64,000 nucleotides of DNA, from the NCBI RefSeq assembly GCF_000166195.2, contig NZ_CM001403.1:1116001-1180000 (forward strand). Direction: 5' to 3'. Below the pieces are notes generated by a model. The model was not told the DNA's origin and did no database searches. It saw nothing but the letters and a program-made list of their open reading frames with translations. The stretch comes from Mucilaginibacter paludis DSM 18603 (lineage in GTDB: Bacteria; Bacteroidota; Bacteroidia; Sphingobacteriales; Sphingobacteriaceae). A program made the translations under genes and the position numbers. Below are positions 45,356-55,461 of the stretch, piece by piece (positions within the stretch are counted from its first letter, which is position 1; the number at the start of each line of letters is the position of its first letter).

Positions 45356-45985
45356 TCAGCCCTTCACATAAATCACCTGTTTGGTTTCAAAAAACTCTTC
45401 GTCAAAATAGTCTTTCAAGTGGTATTGCTTTACCTTGAGGGCCGATTCTTTGATCTCCTGGCCCAAGTCGCCCCCTTTGAGGTAGAGTATGCCGTTGGTC
45501 AGCGTGTTTTTGGATGTTTTGTTAAACTTATCTTTTACCCAGGGATAAAAATCTTTGAGCTGCGTTACCGCTCGCGATACCACAAAATCAAACTTGCCGG
45601 GTATCTCCTCGGCACGGTTGTGGGATGCCTTTACGTTTTGCAGGCCCAGGGCAGCGGCCACTTCGGTTACTACCTTGATTTTTTTTCCTATCGAATCAAC
45701 CAGATGAAACTCGGTCTCGGGGAACATGATAGCAAGCGGGATGCCTGGAAAACCGCCGCCGGTACCTACATCAAGCACCTGCTCGCCGGGTAAAAAGGGC
45801 ATTACCTTAGCAATACCCAAGGAGTGCAGTACATGGCGCTCAAAAAGCAGGTCGATATCCTTACGGGATATCACGTTGATCTGGTTATTCCAATGGATAT
45901 ACAGATCTAACAACCGGGCATATTGGCTTTGCTGTAAGTGGGTTAAAGCCGGGAAGTATTTGGTTATGATATCAGATGTCATCAC
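45356..45985 (-). CDS. rsmG: 16S rRNA (guanine-N7) methyltransferase RsmG
   Basis: A 209-residue SAM-dependent methyltransferase that modifies G527 of 16S rRNA. The SAM-binding motif LDVGTGGGFPGIPLA (~65-79) and the HLVDSIGKKIKVV segment are typical, and length matches the family. The start overlaps the end of the upstream ECF sigma gene by 14 bp. Loss of RsmG is known to give low-level streptomycin resistance. Confidence 0.95.
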   Translation of the reverse strand: MMTSDIITKYFPALTHLQQSQYARLLDLYIHWNNQINVISRKDIDLLFERHVLHSLGIAKVMPFLPGEQVLDVGTGGGFPGIPLAIMFPETEFHLVDSIGKKIKVVTEVAAALGLQNVKASHNRAEEIPGKFDFVVSRAVTQLKDFYPWVKDKFNKTSKNTLTNGILYLKGGDLGQEIKESALKVKQYHLKDYFDEEFFETKQVIYVKG

Positions 45986-46577
45986 GGTTGCGCGCGTTTA
46001 CAATGTTGCTTAACAGGTACCTGGCCCTAAATAGTTGCGCTTTAACGGTACCCAGAGGCAGGTCGAGCTGCTCGGCAATTTCCTCATACGATAGCTCATC
46101 AAAATAGCGCAACACGATGAGGTTACGGTAGCGCGGTGGCAGGCCGTCTATCAGGAGTTTGAGTAGCTGGGTTTGTTCGCGCTTCATCGAAACCTCTTCC
46201 GGGTTCAGCGCGTCCGATTTAATTTGCAGCTGCCGGTCGTCGCCGTCCTCATCAACCATACTGTTGATAGAGGTGGTATTGAGTTTCTTTTTGCGGATAA
46301 AATCAATACAATTATTGGTACCTACACGAAAAAGCCAGGTACTAAAGGCATATTCGGGTTGGTAACGATCAAGCTTTTCAAAGGCTTTGGCAAAGGTTTC
46401 TACCGTAAGGTCCATGGCGTCCTCCTTGTTATTCACCATTTTAAGGGCCATAAAGTAGATCGAATCCTTATAGCGGTGCATCAATTCAGCAAAGGCCTTT
46501 TGGTCGCCCTCGCGGGCTTTGTTAACTAACTTAAAGTCGTTTTTAGCATTTTCAGAAAAGTTAGCATTTACTTCCAT
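45972..46577 (-). CDS. RNA polymerase ECF sigma factor
   Basis: A 201-residue sigma-70 family protein. Region 2 (~15-85; DAMDLTVETFAKAFEKLDRY) and region 4 (~135-190; LSYEEIAEQLDLPLGTVKAQ) are both complete. No anti-sigma gene is adjacent; instead it is sandwiched between a glycosyltransferase gene (10-bp overlap) and rsmG (14-bp overlap), suggesting a general housekeeping or envelope sigma expressed with them. Confidence 0.93.
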   Translation of the reverse strand: MEVNANFSENAKNDFKLVNKAREGDQKAFAELMHRYKDSIYFMALKMVNNKEDAMDLTVETFAKAFEKLDRYQPEYAFSTWLFRVGTNNCIDFIRKKKLNTTSINSMVDEDGDDRQLQIKSDALNPEEVSMKREQTQLLKLLIDGLPPRYRNLIVLRYFDELSYEEIAEQLDLPLGTVKAQLFRARYLLSNIVNARNRDDI

Positions 46578-47713
46578 TGCTTCGTTTTAGTAAAGGTACC
46601 TATTAAGCCAAATATGTTTAAATATAAGTAATAAACAAAATCGAATATGGGCAACCACCAGATCAAGTCGGCGCAGCGCAATTTGGTAAATACCTTATTA
46701 TAGATAACCACCTGTAGAATTAGCCTGAACAGATATAAACCAAGAATCAGCAGGGGCTCCAATTGGATGGTTAACAAATAAATAAACAAACCGTAGTAAA
46801 CAAAGCCGCTCAGGGCATCAAAACTCAAAAACCGGCGGTGTTTGCTTTTATACAACTTACCCACGCCCATGTGACGCTTTTTTTGCCGGTAGTAGGATCG
46901 TAACGTTGGCTTAACCTCGCTTTGGGTATGCGCATCGGGGTGTATCTCAATATCAAGGTTAGCCGGGGTAGCGTTTTGATTTACAAACAAATCATCATCG
47001 CCAGATAGGATGTGCATATGCGCTGCAAAGCCCTTATTTTTAAAAAACAAGGTTTTGGTATAGGCCAGGTTGCGGCCAATACCCATATAGGCATCGCCAC
47101 TTAGCGCGGCAGATAAATAATTAATGGCCGTTTTGAGGGTTTCAAACCGGGCGAACAGGTTAAGCAGGCCACGGCTGCGTTGGTATGGCGAGTAACCTAA
47201 AACAATAGACACATCTCCTTTAAACTTACTGGCCATCCGGCTTATCCAATGGCTTGATGTGGGTTCGCAGTCGGCGTCGGTAAACAGCAGGTGCTCATAC
47301 CGGGCAGCTTTAATGCCCAGGGTAAGGGCAAATTTTTTGCCGGTTTTAAAGCGGGGGTGTTCCTCAATGGTTACTATCCTAAGTTTAGGGTATTGCTTTT
47401 CGTAAATATTGAGTAACTCGTCGGTATGGTCAAACGAGCAATCGTTCACAACAATCACCTCGTACTCGGGATAATCCTGATCTAAAATAAGGGGCAGGTT
47501 ATGCTTTAAGTTAGCATATTCGTTACGGGCGGCTATAATAACCGATACCGGTAACTGGCCAACCGGGGTATCGTTTTGGGGCTTGTACCTTGCCAGGCGA
47601 TTATGATTGGCTATCAGATAATACAGCTGGGCTATAAAACAAAGCAGGAAAACAACGAATAATATATCTTTAATATAAACTTCCAAAACGGGGTACTTAA
47701 TTACAGGGAGCAA
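46568..47713 (-). CDS. Membrane-anchored family 2 glycosyltransferase
   Basis: A 381-residue protein with an N-terminal membrane helix (~13-32), a GT2 catalytic domain (~50-275; VIIAARNEYANL, VNDCSFDH, FTDADCEP metal site, GDDDLFVN, then a YYRQKKRH acceptor motif in place of QxxRW) and two or three C-terminal helices. It would transfer sugars to a lipid or growing polysaccharide on the cytoplasmic face. The acceptor is unknown. It leads the glycosyltransferase-sigma-rsmG run. Confidence 0.88.
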   Translation of the reverse strand: MLPVIKYPVLEVYIKDILFVVFLLCFIAQLYYLIANHNRLARYKPQNDTPVGQLPVSVIIAARNEYANLKHNLPLILDQDYPEYEVIVVNDCSFDHTDELLNIYEKQYPKLRIVTIEEHPRFKTGKKFALTLGIKAARYEHLLFTDADCEPTSSHWISRMASKFKGDVSIVLGYSPYQRSRGLLNLFARFETLKTAINYLSAALSGDAYMGIGRNLAYTKTLFFKNKGFAAHMHILSGDDDLFVNQNATPANLDIEIHPDAHTQSEVKPTLRSYYRQKKRHMGVGKLYKSKHRRFLSFDALSGFVYYGLFIYLLTIQLEPLLILGLYLFRLILQVVIYNKVFTKLRCADLIWWLPIFDFVYYLYLNIFGLIGTFTKTKQWK

Positions 47714-47803
47714 ATTTGTTAAAATTAGACGAATTTACCTTGGTATTGATAAAATAATTCACCTTATAAATAAGGGCTTTATTTGCTATTTTTGCCTCCC
47801 TAA

Positions 47804-48934
47804 ATGAAATTCAAATTAACAGCAACCGATCCGTCATCAAAAGCCCGCGCGGGCGAGATAACTACGGATCATGGCACCATACAAACGCCTATATTTATGC
47901 CTGTAGGCACCGCCGGAACGGTTAAAGCCGTACACCAGCGCGAATTAAAGCAGGATATTGAGGCGCAAATTATCCTGGGTAATACCTACCATTTATACTT
48001 GCGCCCCGGTTTGGATACCCTTGAACGGGCAGGCGGACTGCATAAATTTAACGGCTGGGACGGCCCAATTTTAACCGATAGCGGCGGTTACCAGGTATAC
48101 TCGTTAACCGAAGTGCGCAAAATTAAGGAGGAAGGGGTTACCTTTCGCTCCCATATCGATGGCTCCAAACACCTGTTTACACCCGAAAACGTGATGGATA
48201 TACAGCGCACCATAGGCGCCGATATTATCATGGCCTTTGATGAGTGTACCCCCTACCCCTGCGATTACGGCTACGCGCGCCGATCTATCGAGATGACGCA
48301 CCGTTGGCTACAGCGCTGCTGCACCCGTTTTGACGAAACCGAACCTAAATATGGTTACAACCAAACCCTGTTCCCTATTGTGCAGGGCTCGGTATATAAG
48401 GATCTGAGGGTAAAATCGGCAGAGGTGATTGCATCCTTCGAGCGCGAAGGCAACGCCATTGGCGGCTTATCTGTTGGTGAGCCGGCCGAAGAGATGTACG
48501 CCATGACGGAAGTAGTATGCAATATTTTACCCGAAGAAAAGCCCCGCTACCTGATGGGGGTGGGTACCCCGGTAAACCTACTGGAAAACATTGCCCTGGG
48601 TATTGATATGTTTGATTGCGTAATGCCTACCCGCAATGGCCGCAACGGTATGCTGTTCACTAAAAACGGTATTATCAACATCAAGAACGAAAAATGGAAG
48701 AACGACTTCTCGGCCATTGACGAGGATAGCGACCTTTTTGCCGATATAAGCTATTCAAAAGCGTATCTTCGCCACCTCATTCACTCCGGAGAGATGCTTG
48801 GCGCTCAAATTGCTACCTTGCATAATCTGCATTTTTACCTTTGGCTGGTTAAGCAGGCCAGGGAAAAAATCATTTCGGGCGAATTTTACAACTGGAAAAA
48901 CACCATGGTTAAATCACTCTCTCAACGCTTATAG
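47804..48934 (+). CDS. tgt: tRNA-guanine transglycosylase
   Basis: A 376-residue enzyme that exchanges guanine for preQ1 or queuine at tRNA position 34. The active-site segments are intact: DSGGYQVYSL, FRSHIDGSKHLF, DECTPYP, GGLSVGEP and the nucleophile region MPTRNGRNG. Near the C-terminus the three zinc-binding cysteines of the E. coli enzyme (CxCxxC) are missing; the aligned stretch reads DEDSDLFADISYSKAYL, though the histidine in ATLHNLHFY remains. I believe this is typical of Bacteroidota TGTs. It leads a three-gene cluster (3-bp and 5-bp gaps). Confidence 0.93.
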   Translation: MKFKLTATDPSSKARAGEITTDHGTIQTPIFMPVGTAGTVKAVHQRELKQDIEAQIILGNTYHLYLRPGLDTLERAGGLHKFNGWDGPILTDSGGYQVYSLTEVRKIKEEGVTFRSHIDGSKHLFTPENVMDIQRTIGADIIMAFDECTPYPCDYGYARRSIEMTHRWLQRCCTRFDETEPKYGYNQTLFPIVQGSVYKDLRVKSAEVIASFEREGNAIGGLSVGEPAEEMYAMTEVVCNILPEEKPRYLMGVGTPVNLLENIALGIDMFDCVMPTRNGRNGMLFTKNGIINIKNEKWKNDFSAIDEDSDLFADISYSKAYLRHLIHSGEMLGAQIATLHNLHFYLWLVKQAREKIISGEFYNWKNTMVKSLSQRL

Positions 48935-48937
48935 TAC

Positions 48938-50026
48938 ATGTTAGGCAAATACATCAAAATTTTCGACTGGTACATCATCAAAAAATACCTGGGCACCTTT
49001 GTGTTTACCATTGCTATTTTTATTGTGGTGATTGTTGTTTTTGATGTATCCGAAAAACTGGATAACTTTTTAAAGAACAACGTATCCTTAAAAGAGATTA
49101 TTTTTGAGTATTACGCCGGTAGTATTCCCTTTTATATCGATATGCTATCGCCACTCATTAACTTTTTGGCGGTCATATTTTTCACGGCCAAAATGGCAAA
49201 CCAAACCGAAATTGTACCCGTACTCAGTAGCGGGGCCAGCTTTAACCGCTTTTTAAGGCCGTACTTTATTTGCGCTTCGCTCATATTTATTGTGTCCTTA
49301 CTGGCCGATATCTACCTCATCCCCTTTACCAACAAACTTAAAATCACTTTTGAAAATGCTTACGTAGTACTCGAAGATCCTACTAAAAGCGATGTGCATA
49401 TCAAACTGGACGAGCATACTTTTGTATACATGCAATCGTTTGATAATGCCAGTAAAACAGGCTACCAGTTTACCCTCGAAAAGTTTGACGGCGATGTTTT
49501 AAAACAGAAATTAACGGCCAATAAAATAGTTTACGACTCGTTGAAAAGGGTATGGTCTATCCAGCAATTTGACACCCGCTACGTAAACGGACTGCGCGAA
49601 AAGATGGTGCATGGTGAGAAAAAGGATACCGTACTGGATATGGTTCCGGCAGATTTTGTGCTGCATAACAACATCTATAGTGCCATGTCCCGGAAAGAGC
49701 TCGACAATAACATCAAAAAAGAAGAGTACCGCGGCACGGGCGTAATTAACGATATGCTGATTGAAAAATACAAACGCTTTGTACACCCCATGGCCTCCTT
49801 TGTGCTTACCCTCATAGGCGTTTCGCTATCATCCCGCAAGGTGCGCGGCGGCGTTGGTTTACCGTTAGGTATAGGCTTTTTCTTATGTTTCGCCTATATC
49901 GTGGTTGATCAGTTCGCGGTCGTATTCTCGCTTAAAGGCGGCTTACCGCCTATTATCGCGGTGTTTATCCCCAATACCTTATTCGGCCTGTTAGGCTATT
50001 ATCTTTTACGCAAGGCCCCTAAATAA
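48938..50026 (+). CDS. LptF/LptG-type (YjgP/YjgQ) permease
   Basis: A 362-residue inner-membrane permease: three N-terminal helices (~12-120), a periplasmic domain (~130-265) and three C-terminal helices (~280-355, with SLSSRKVRGGVGLPLGIGFF). Members move lipopolysaccharide out of the inner membrane with LptBFG(C). It starts 3 bp after tgt and is followed by a DMT transporter. Confidence 0.92.
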   Translation: MLGKYIKIFDWYIIKKYLGTFVFTIAIFIVVIVVFDVSEKLDNFLKNNVSLKEIIFEYYAGSIPFYIDMLSPLINFLAVIFFTAKMANQTEIVPVLSSGASFNRFLRPYFICASLIFIVSLLADIYLIPFTNKLKITFENAYVVLEDPTKSDVHIKLDEHTFVYMQSFDNASKTGYQFTLEKFDGDVLKQKLTANKIVYDSLKRVWSIQQFDTRYVNGLREKMVHGEKKDTVLDMVPADFVLHNNIYSAMSRKELDNNIKKEEYRGTGVINDMLIEKYKRFVHPMASFVLTLIGVSLSSRKVRGGVGLPLGIGFFLCFAYIVVDQFAVVFSLKGGLPPIIAVFIPNTLFGLLGYYLLRKAPK

Positions 50027-50031
50027 CACTA

Positions 50032-50940
50032 ATGACAACTTTAACTACTACCAAAAGCGGGCTGAACAAGAACCTGCTGATACTGCATTTCACCGTTTTT
50101 ATATGGGGTTTTACAGGCATACTGGGCGCGCTTATCCATGTACATTCTGTATACCTGGTGTGGTACCGTGTGCTTATAGCCCTTGTTACTCTGTTTGCCT
50201 GGTTTAAATTTAACCGTACCGATATTAAGGTAAACCGCAGCACTTTCTTAAGGCTGTTTTTTACCGGCGCGCTGGTAGGCGGCCACTGGCTCCTGTTCTT
50301 CCAATCCATTAAATCATCAACGGTATCGGTAACGCTGGTATGCCTATCATCCATCACTTTATTCACCGCAATTTTCGAGCCCCTACTCAGCAAAAAAAAG
50401 ATCTCGAAACTGGAAATCATGGCCGGCCTGTTCATCATTTGCGGTATCTTTTTAATTTTCAAATTCGAAACTCAATACACTTTGGGTATCATCCTGGGTT
50501 TGGCAAGCGCATCTTTCGCCAGCTTGTTTTCCATCATCAACTCCAAACAAATTAAACAACGCCAAGCCCCGGTAATTGCTTTTTACGAATTGATGGGCGC
50601 CCTATTCTGGATCAGTATTTACCTGCTTTTTACCGGGGGCTTTAACAGCGATATGAAGCTTATACCATCAGATATGGGCTATCTTTTAATACTCGGCACG
50701 GTGTGTACCTCCCTTGCCTACGTAGCCGGGGTATCGGTAATGAAAGAACTTTCGGCCTTTAGGGTAGCACTTATCACCAACCTTGAGCCGGTATATGGCA
50801 TCATCATGGCATTCGTTTTTTTTGGCGACCTGGGCAAAATGACCATCGGATTTTGGGCCGGGGCCGTGATCATCCTGTCAACTATTTTTCTTTTCCCTAT
50901 AGTACAAACCCAGGTAATCAACCGCAGAAAGGCATCCTGA
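50032..50940 (+). CDS. EamA/DMT-family transporter
   Basis: A 302-residue inner-membrane protein with ten predicted helices in two EamA halves (~10-145 and ~155-295). Motifs such as FTGALVGGHWLLFFQSIK and ITNLEPVYGIIMAFVFFGD mark the family, which exports amino acids, nucleosides or other small metabolites. The substrate is not evident. It starts 5 bp after the Lpt-type permease gene. Confidence 0.9.
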   Translation: MTTLTTTKSGLNKNLLILHFTVFIWGFTGILGALIHVHSVYLVWYRVLIALVTLFAWFKFNRTDIKVNRSTFLRLFFTGALVGGHWLLFFQSIKSSTVSVTLVCLSSITLFTAIFEPLLSKKKISKLEIMAGLFIICGIFLIFKFETQYTLGIILGLASASFASLFSIINSKQIKQRQAPVIAFYELMGALFWISIYLLFTGGFNSDMKLIPSDMGYLLILGTVCTSLAYVAGVSVMKELSAFRVALITNLEPVYGIIMAFVFFGDLGKMTIGFWAGAVIILSTIFLFPIVQTQVINRRKAS

Positions 50941-53850
50941 AACAGGTGCCTTTAATACCATGTTGCCGAAAATGCAACAGTGAAAATTTTGATAAAAATT
51001 TAAAATAAAAAGCAACTTATCATCCCTCGTTCACCGGCTTTATATCACTCCCTGATCCCGCCGCTTGTATGCATCTTGTAGCCCTCACACCCAATCTCAT
51101 CACTCTATCCGTTCCTATTTTTCCCTTCCTACGTTCTGCCTCCTGCATATTTTCTATCGCCCCTTCTCGTTCCGTTATGGCGTTTCCCTTCGGGTCGCGC
51201 TTTTCGTTCATACTGCGCAGGCCTTAGCCACATGGCCGGTATCCACTGCAATCGCTAACGCTAAAAAAAATAAAATAGTTCCGCTTAGCGTCAATGTTTA
51301 ATAGCAAAACATCTCGAATAAATCTGATCTGTTTAACCTCCAGATATTTATTTTCTTTAGTAAAAAAATCTCCACAAACCTTTCAAGAAGCACAAATCCT
51401 GAGGCTGAAATATAAACAGAATCACTCCTCCGAAACTGTCCCCATTAAGAAATTTATCATACCATACCCAGTCTAAAATCCATCATAACCTATACCCACC
51501 AATATTAAGTAATCATAGTTATGCCCCGGAGTCTCAACATAGTTTCAACCGGTGAAATGCCATCAAAAAAACAGCTGAAGCACGATAGAAAAAGCAGAAC
51601 GATCGCGCTGAATAAGCCTTGAGGAAATGAATTACACTACTCCATTTAGGCATCAAAAACGTTACTCATCTATCTAAATTTATCGCCCTAAAATCGTTAC
51701 TCCATATCGGCATAGCAAAGGTTGTATAGATGTAACAACCGAAGAAAACCAACCTATCCGGTTATGGCTAAATTGAGCAAATCATTCTTTAAGCGCAGCA
51801 AAAAAATCCACTTTTTTAACCCTGAATATATGCGTGATATTGCTATATCCAACTCCAGGAATTTAACTACGCTATTAAGCCATGGCTCTTAACCATCTAT
51901 TTACAAAAGCAACATTCAGTTTCGGACGATAACGATTTATTCCGCCCCCGGTACTGTACGTCGCCCAACAACTTAACACCACATCACTCGCCGATTACAA
52001 GACTTTATCCACGGCCTATTTTTAGCCCGTTTAAGCAACTCTAACCATCGCTACGACCCATAAACCATTCTGGAGAAAATAATCGCACACACGCAAATTC
52101 ATCCTTCAACTTAGTGTACGTTTAACCAAATCGAAATAAAATTCTAAATCCGCATAAAAACCCGTAAAATAAAACTCAAAATCTCACATAAAAACAATAT
52201 CAATTTAAATTATAACCTTATAATTCAAATTGATATACTATTTAACGAATCAATCAATTTAAGTAAATAAATTTAACTAAAAAACCAAATAACTAATAAA
52301 TTTAGCAATCAATTTTCGCCAGTGTAACAAAACGCCTTACTGTTTTATAATCAGTACCTAATCCATTTTAAATAAACCAATACTTGGCCCTAAGTGCTGA
52401 TGGCGAATATGGTGACTTAGTGTATCAGGTTACAAAATCAAAAACCAGAAAAAAAGCCAGATGCATATCAGGTTTTCGGCAACGGCAAAAAAACCCAAAA
52501 AATCGACTTAGATTAACCCAGGGATCCATATACACATAACAAATTGAAAAACAAGAGAATCCAGTCATCGATTGTTAATATCGGCCCAAACTGATTAAAA
52601 TTAAAACTATACTTCTATATACGTCCAAAGCTATGATCAGCCATTGGTACAAGCAGCAGCATGCCGTTGTCAGAGAAGAAATAGCAACAAACGTTGGGTG
52701 TTTTAAGATCACTGGAAAATCTATACTCACTTATAGCTTCCGGTAACATCTCTCCTATTTAATAGAAGTCAATACAAATTCCCGGCCATACCCGGGGGGA
52801 AATCGCACGGAGCCAAGAACTTTTTGAGTTCGATTTCATCTGCTGAAAATCAATTTTGGATGGAGGTTTCAGCTGATGTATCGATACAGAGAAGGCCGGG
52901 TTTGACGGTGTCGCCGCTGGTGTATCGATCGCCAGTATACGAGCACTTGGCTGTGTCCTAAATACGCCGGTAAACCGACCGAAGAGCATATCCATCTACC
53001 ACTCTCCAGAGGGAATCCCTACTTGAACAGTGCACTTTAAAAGTCCAGCTCACATCAAAAGAAAACCAAGTCGATTTCCAACTCCCGTCTCAAGAAAAAT
53101 AGGCGGTACCGGATAGTGCGGATGCGCTCTCATTACAGCGGCCCGAAGAGCATATAATGACTTTCTGAAATATCGGTTTCGAGCCACCCGAAAAAACATA
53201 CCCATTAGTAACTCTCAAGAACGGAGTTGCATTTGGCCGATGCTCGTTTAATGGTTTAATTACCGTCAACAAAAATCACTTTTGAATACCAATCCAATTT
53301 CATTACCGGGCGAGGTTCGGCATTTTCAGCGCGGTTGCGAGTGCCTGTGTCGCTGTGCAACGAATATGCAATAGCATCTCATCATGTCATTGATAAACCG
53401 CTCCAAAAAGCCCCATCTCTACGCGCATCTCAAGAGGAAGAATCAAATTTCGGCAATGCTCTTTAGGAACTCCATTGCCATCAACAAAAAAATCTTTTTT
53501 TTCAAAAAGCAACTTTTCAACTCACCCTTCCGGGACGATCAGCGAGCTGCATTGTATCGACCCAAGGCAATGTCCATTGAACCGCCTGAAGAGGTACCAA
53601 CATACTCATCCTACAAAGCCGTAATCACTCAAAACAAGTGTTCTTGGCAATTCTACTTTTTGATAAAAAAGCATACTAAATATCTCGATCCAGATCGGGC
53701 CCTACTGTATAATATAGTATCATATATTTCTCCCAAACTCACCTTTCTCCATTAATCGCCGAAACAACAAAGCGGTACATTATTTTTTACTACTGATGCT
53801 TTATTAAATTTTTAAAACCCGATATTGGTTTATCTGTTCACTATTTAACT
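50941..53850. other. 2.9-kb gene-free AT-rich region with decayed repeats
   Basis: No frame here has family character or good codon use. A copy of dispersed repeat family 3 lies at 51179-51263. From about 52970 to 53620, weakly similar phrases recur roughly every 190-210 bases (ACCGACCGAAGAGCATATCC at 52974, AGCCACCCGAAAAAACATAC at 53185, AACCGCTCCAAAAAGCCCCA at 53396, GAACCGCCTGAAGAGGTACC at 53579). The 13-mer CCGAAGAGCATAT occurs at 52979-52991 and 53143-53155. The content looks like a decayed mobile or repeat-rich segment. Confidence 0.6.
51179..51263. repeat. Dispersed repeat family 3, copy 1
   Basis: Shares TCATACTGCGCAGGCCTTAG, then GGCCGGTATCC and CGCTAACGCT, with 61531-61613. Confidence 0.75.
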
Positions 53851-54129
53851 ATGCGCATCAAAACCATCTTCCTCATCGTCATCACCATTCTGCTAACTGT
53901 CATTATTATGCAGAACAACCAGGATGTAAAATTTACGGTACTGTTTTCACAGTTCTACATTTCAAACCTCATTATTATGGCGCTGATGGCCATTGCTGGT
54001 TTTGTAATAGGCTTCCTGATAGGTAGGCCGCGAAAGGTAAAATTTGACAACACGCACCCATCGCTCGATAACCCTACCGGCAAGAAATCCGATACACTAA
54101 GTGATGAAGACAGGGAGTATATTAATTAA
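53851..54129 (+). CDS. LapA-domain (DUF1049) small membrane protein
   Basis: A 92-residue protein with two membrane helices (~4-20 and ~37-60) joined by the typical NNQDVKFTVLFSQFYISNLI loop, then a polar tail ending in DEDREYIN. This matches the DUF1049/LapA family, thought to help assemble lipopolysaccharide or membrane complexes. It follows a long gene-free region and stands alone. Confidence 0.8.
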   Translation: MRIKTIFLIVITILLTVIIMQNNQDVKFTVLFSQFYISNLIIMALMAIAGFVIGFLIGRPRKVKFDNTHPSLDNPTGKKSDTLSDEDREYIN

Positions 54130-54232
54130 TTTTACCCCGCACAATGTTATCTGCAATTCGCCGTTTTAATTCCATCAAAACATCAATCAGGTTTTTGATT
54201 TTTGCTTTGTATTAACACAACGTAAAACCTCT

Positions 54233-55114
54233 ATGAAAATAGGATTTATCGGTCTCGGAAACATGGGTACGCCCATGGCTCAAAACTTAATTAAAGCGGG
54301 TTACCACTTACAGGTTTACAACCGCACCATTCAAAAAGCCGACGACCTCGACCAAGCGTCGATCACCAAATGTAAAAGCCCTGCCGAAGCTGCCGCAAAC
54401 GTACCGTTTGTGGTAACCATGCTATCGGAAGATGAAATATTAAAAGAAGCTGTTTCGGGCGAAGCCGGACTGTTGCATTCCTTGCAGAAAGGCGGGGTGC
54501 ATATTTCCATGAGTACCATTTCGCCCGAAACTTCCCAACTGCTCCACGGTCTGCACCAGCAAGCCGGGAGCCATTACATTGCCGCCCCTGTTTTTGGCAG
54601 ACCAGAAGCAGCGGCGGCAAAAAAATTATTTGTATGCACATCCGGCGGTGCCAAGGCCAAAGAAATGGCCCGCCCAATTTTAGAAGCACTCGGCCAGGGA
54701 ATTTATGATTTTGGCGAAACCCCGGGTGGCGCAAACGTGGTTAAGATAGCCGGTAATTTTATGATACTGGCTTCGCTTGAGATGATGGCAGAAGCCTTTA
54801 CTTTGGCCGAGAAGAACGGCTTGGACCGTGCCGCCGTTGCCAACTTTTTTGGGGCCACTTTATTTAACGCCCCTATTTACCAAAACTACGGCAAACTGAT
54901 TGCTAACAAACAGTACCAACCCGTAGGGTTTAAAGCGAGCCTGGGACTTAAAGATGCCCGCCTGGCGGTTAAACTATCGCAAACCAGCCAAACGCCCATG
55001 CCACTGGCTATGCTTGCCCACAACCGTTTATTAACCTCCATTGCCAAAGGCGACGGCGATAAGGATTGGGTTGAAGCTTTTGGCAAAGGTGTTGCGGAAG
55101 ATGCCGGGGTGTGA
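54233..55114 (+). CDS. NAD(P)-dependent beta-hydroxyacid dehydrogenase
   Basis: A 293-residue oxidoreductase of the 3-hydroxyisobutyrate/6-phosphogluconate dehydrogenase family. The Rossmann motif GFIGLGNMGTPMAQNL (~4-19) begins the cofactor domain, and a GGANVVKIAGNF stretch holds the catalytic lysine (~170). The C-terminal domain is all-helical. Family members include glyoxylate/succinic semialdehyde reductases and imine reductases; the substrate is not clear. Monocistronic. Confidence 0.9.
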   Translation: MKIGFIGLGNMGTPMAQNLIKAGYHLQVYNRTIQKADDLDQASITKCKSPAEAAANVPFVVTMLSEDEILKEAVSGEAGLLHSLQKGGVHISMSTISPETSQLLHGLHQQAGSHYIAAPVFGRPEAAAAKKLFVCTSGGAKAKEMARPILEALGQGIYDFGETPGGANVVKIAGNFMILASLEMMAEAFTLAEKNGLDRAAVANFFGATLFNAPIYQNYGKLIANKQYQPVGFKASLGLKDARLAVKLSQTSQTPMPLAMLAHNRLLTSIAKGDGDKDWVEAFGKGVAEDAGV

Positions 55115-55461
55115 GCATTGCTGATGACAAAGACTGAACAGGGGCAACCTGTAGTGACAGGCTTGCTAATTATTTTGAAACAGGGTATCTTATCAAGCGT
55201 CATGACGCAACCCCAGGGAGTGGCTTGCTTGCTTATACTGGTATGTGTCTCATCACAACAAACACACGCTTCAAATGCTTTTGCGTGATCATTAAACTTA
55301 GCGATACCAACAATTAAAGTGCGTTAAACATAACGCACTTTAATAAACTTTATAACTGCCCACTGCCCTATTGATTCTACTTCTCACTTGTCAATAAAAA
55401 TCCAACCGGCGGCAACAAATTATTCTATTATATTTGTAGTTTTGGTGCAATTAAATAAAAT
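55115..55461. other. Gene-free interval with a strong hairpin
   Basis: No gene. The only structure seen is the 11-bp perfect stem at 55316-55341 (separate entry). Confidence 0.6.
55316..55341. terminator. Hairpin, possible terminator
   Basis: Perfect 11-bp stem (AAAGTGCGTTA/TAACGCACTTT) with a 4-base AACA loop. The U-tract after it is poor, so function is uncertain. Confidence 0.4.

Noticed and set aside
52759..53272. Minus-strand frames of 78 and 60 codons
   Set aside because: Short, without signal or domain, and in repetitive DNA.
53384..53755. 123-codon frame in the gene desert
   Set aside because: Composition and codon use are unlike the neighbouring genes, and it crosses the decayed repeat phrases. 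No domain is visible. Kept as part of the gene-free region.
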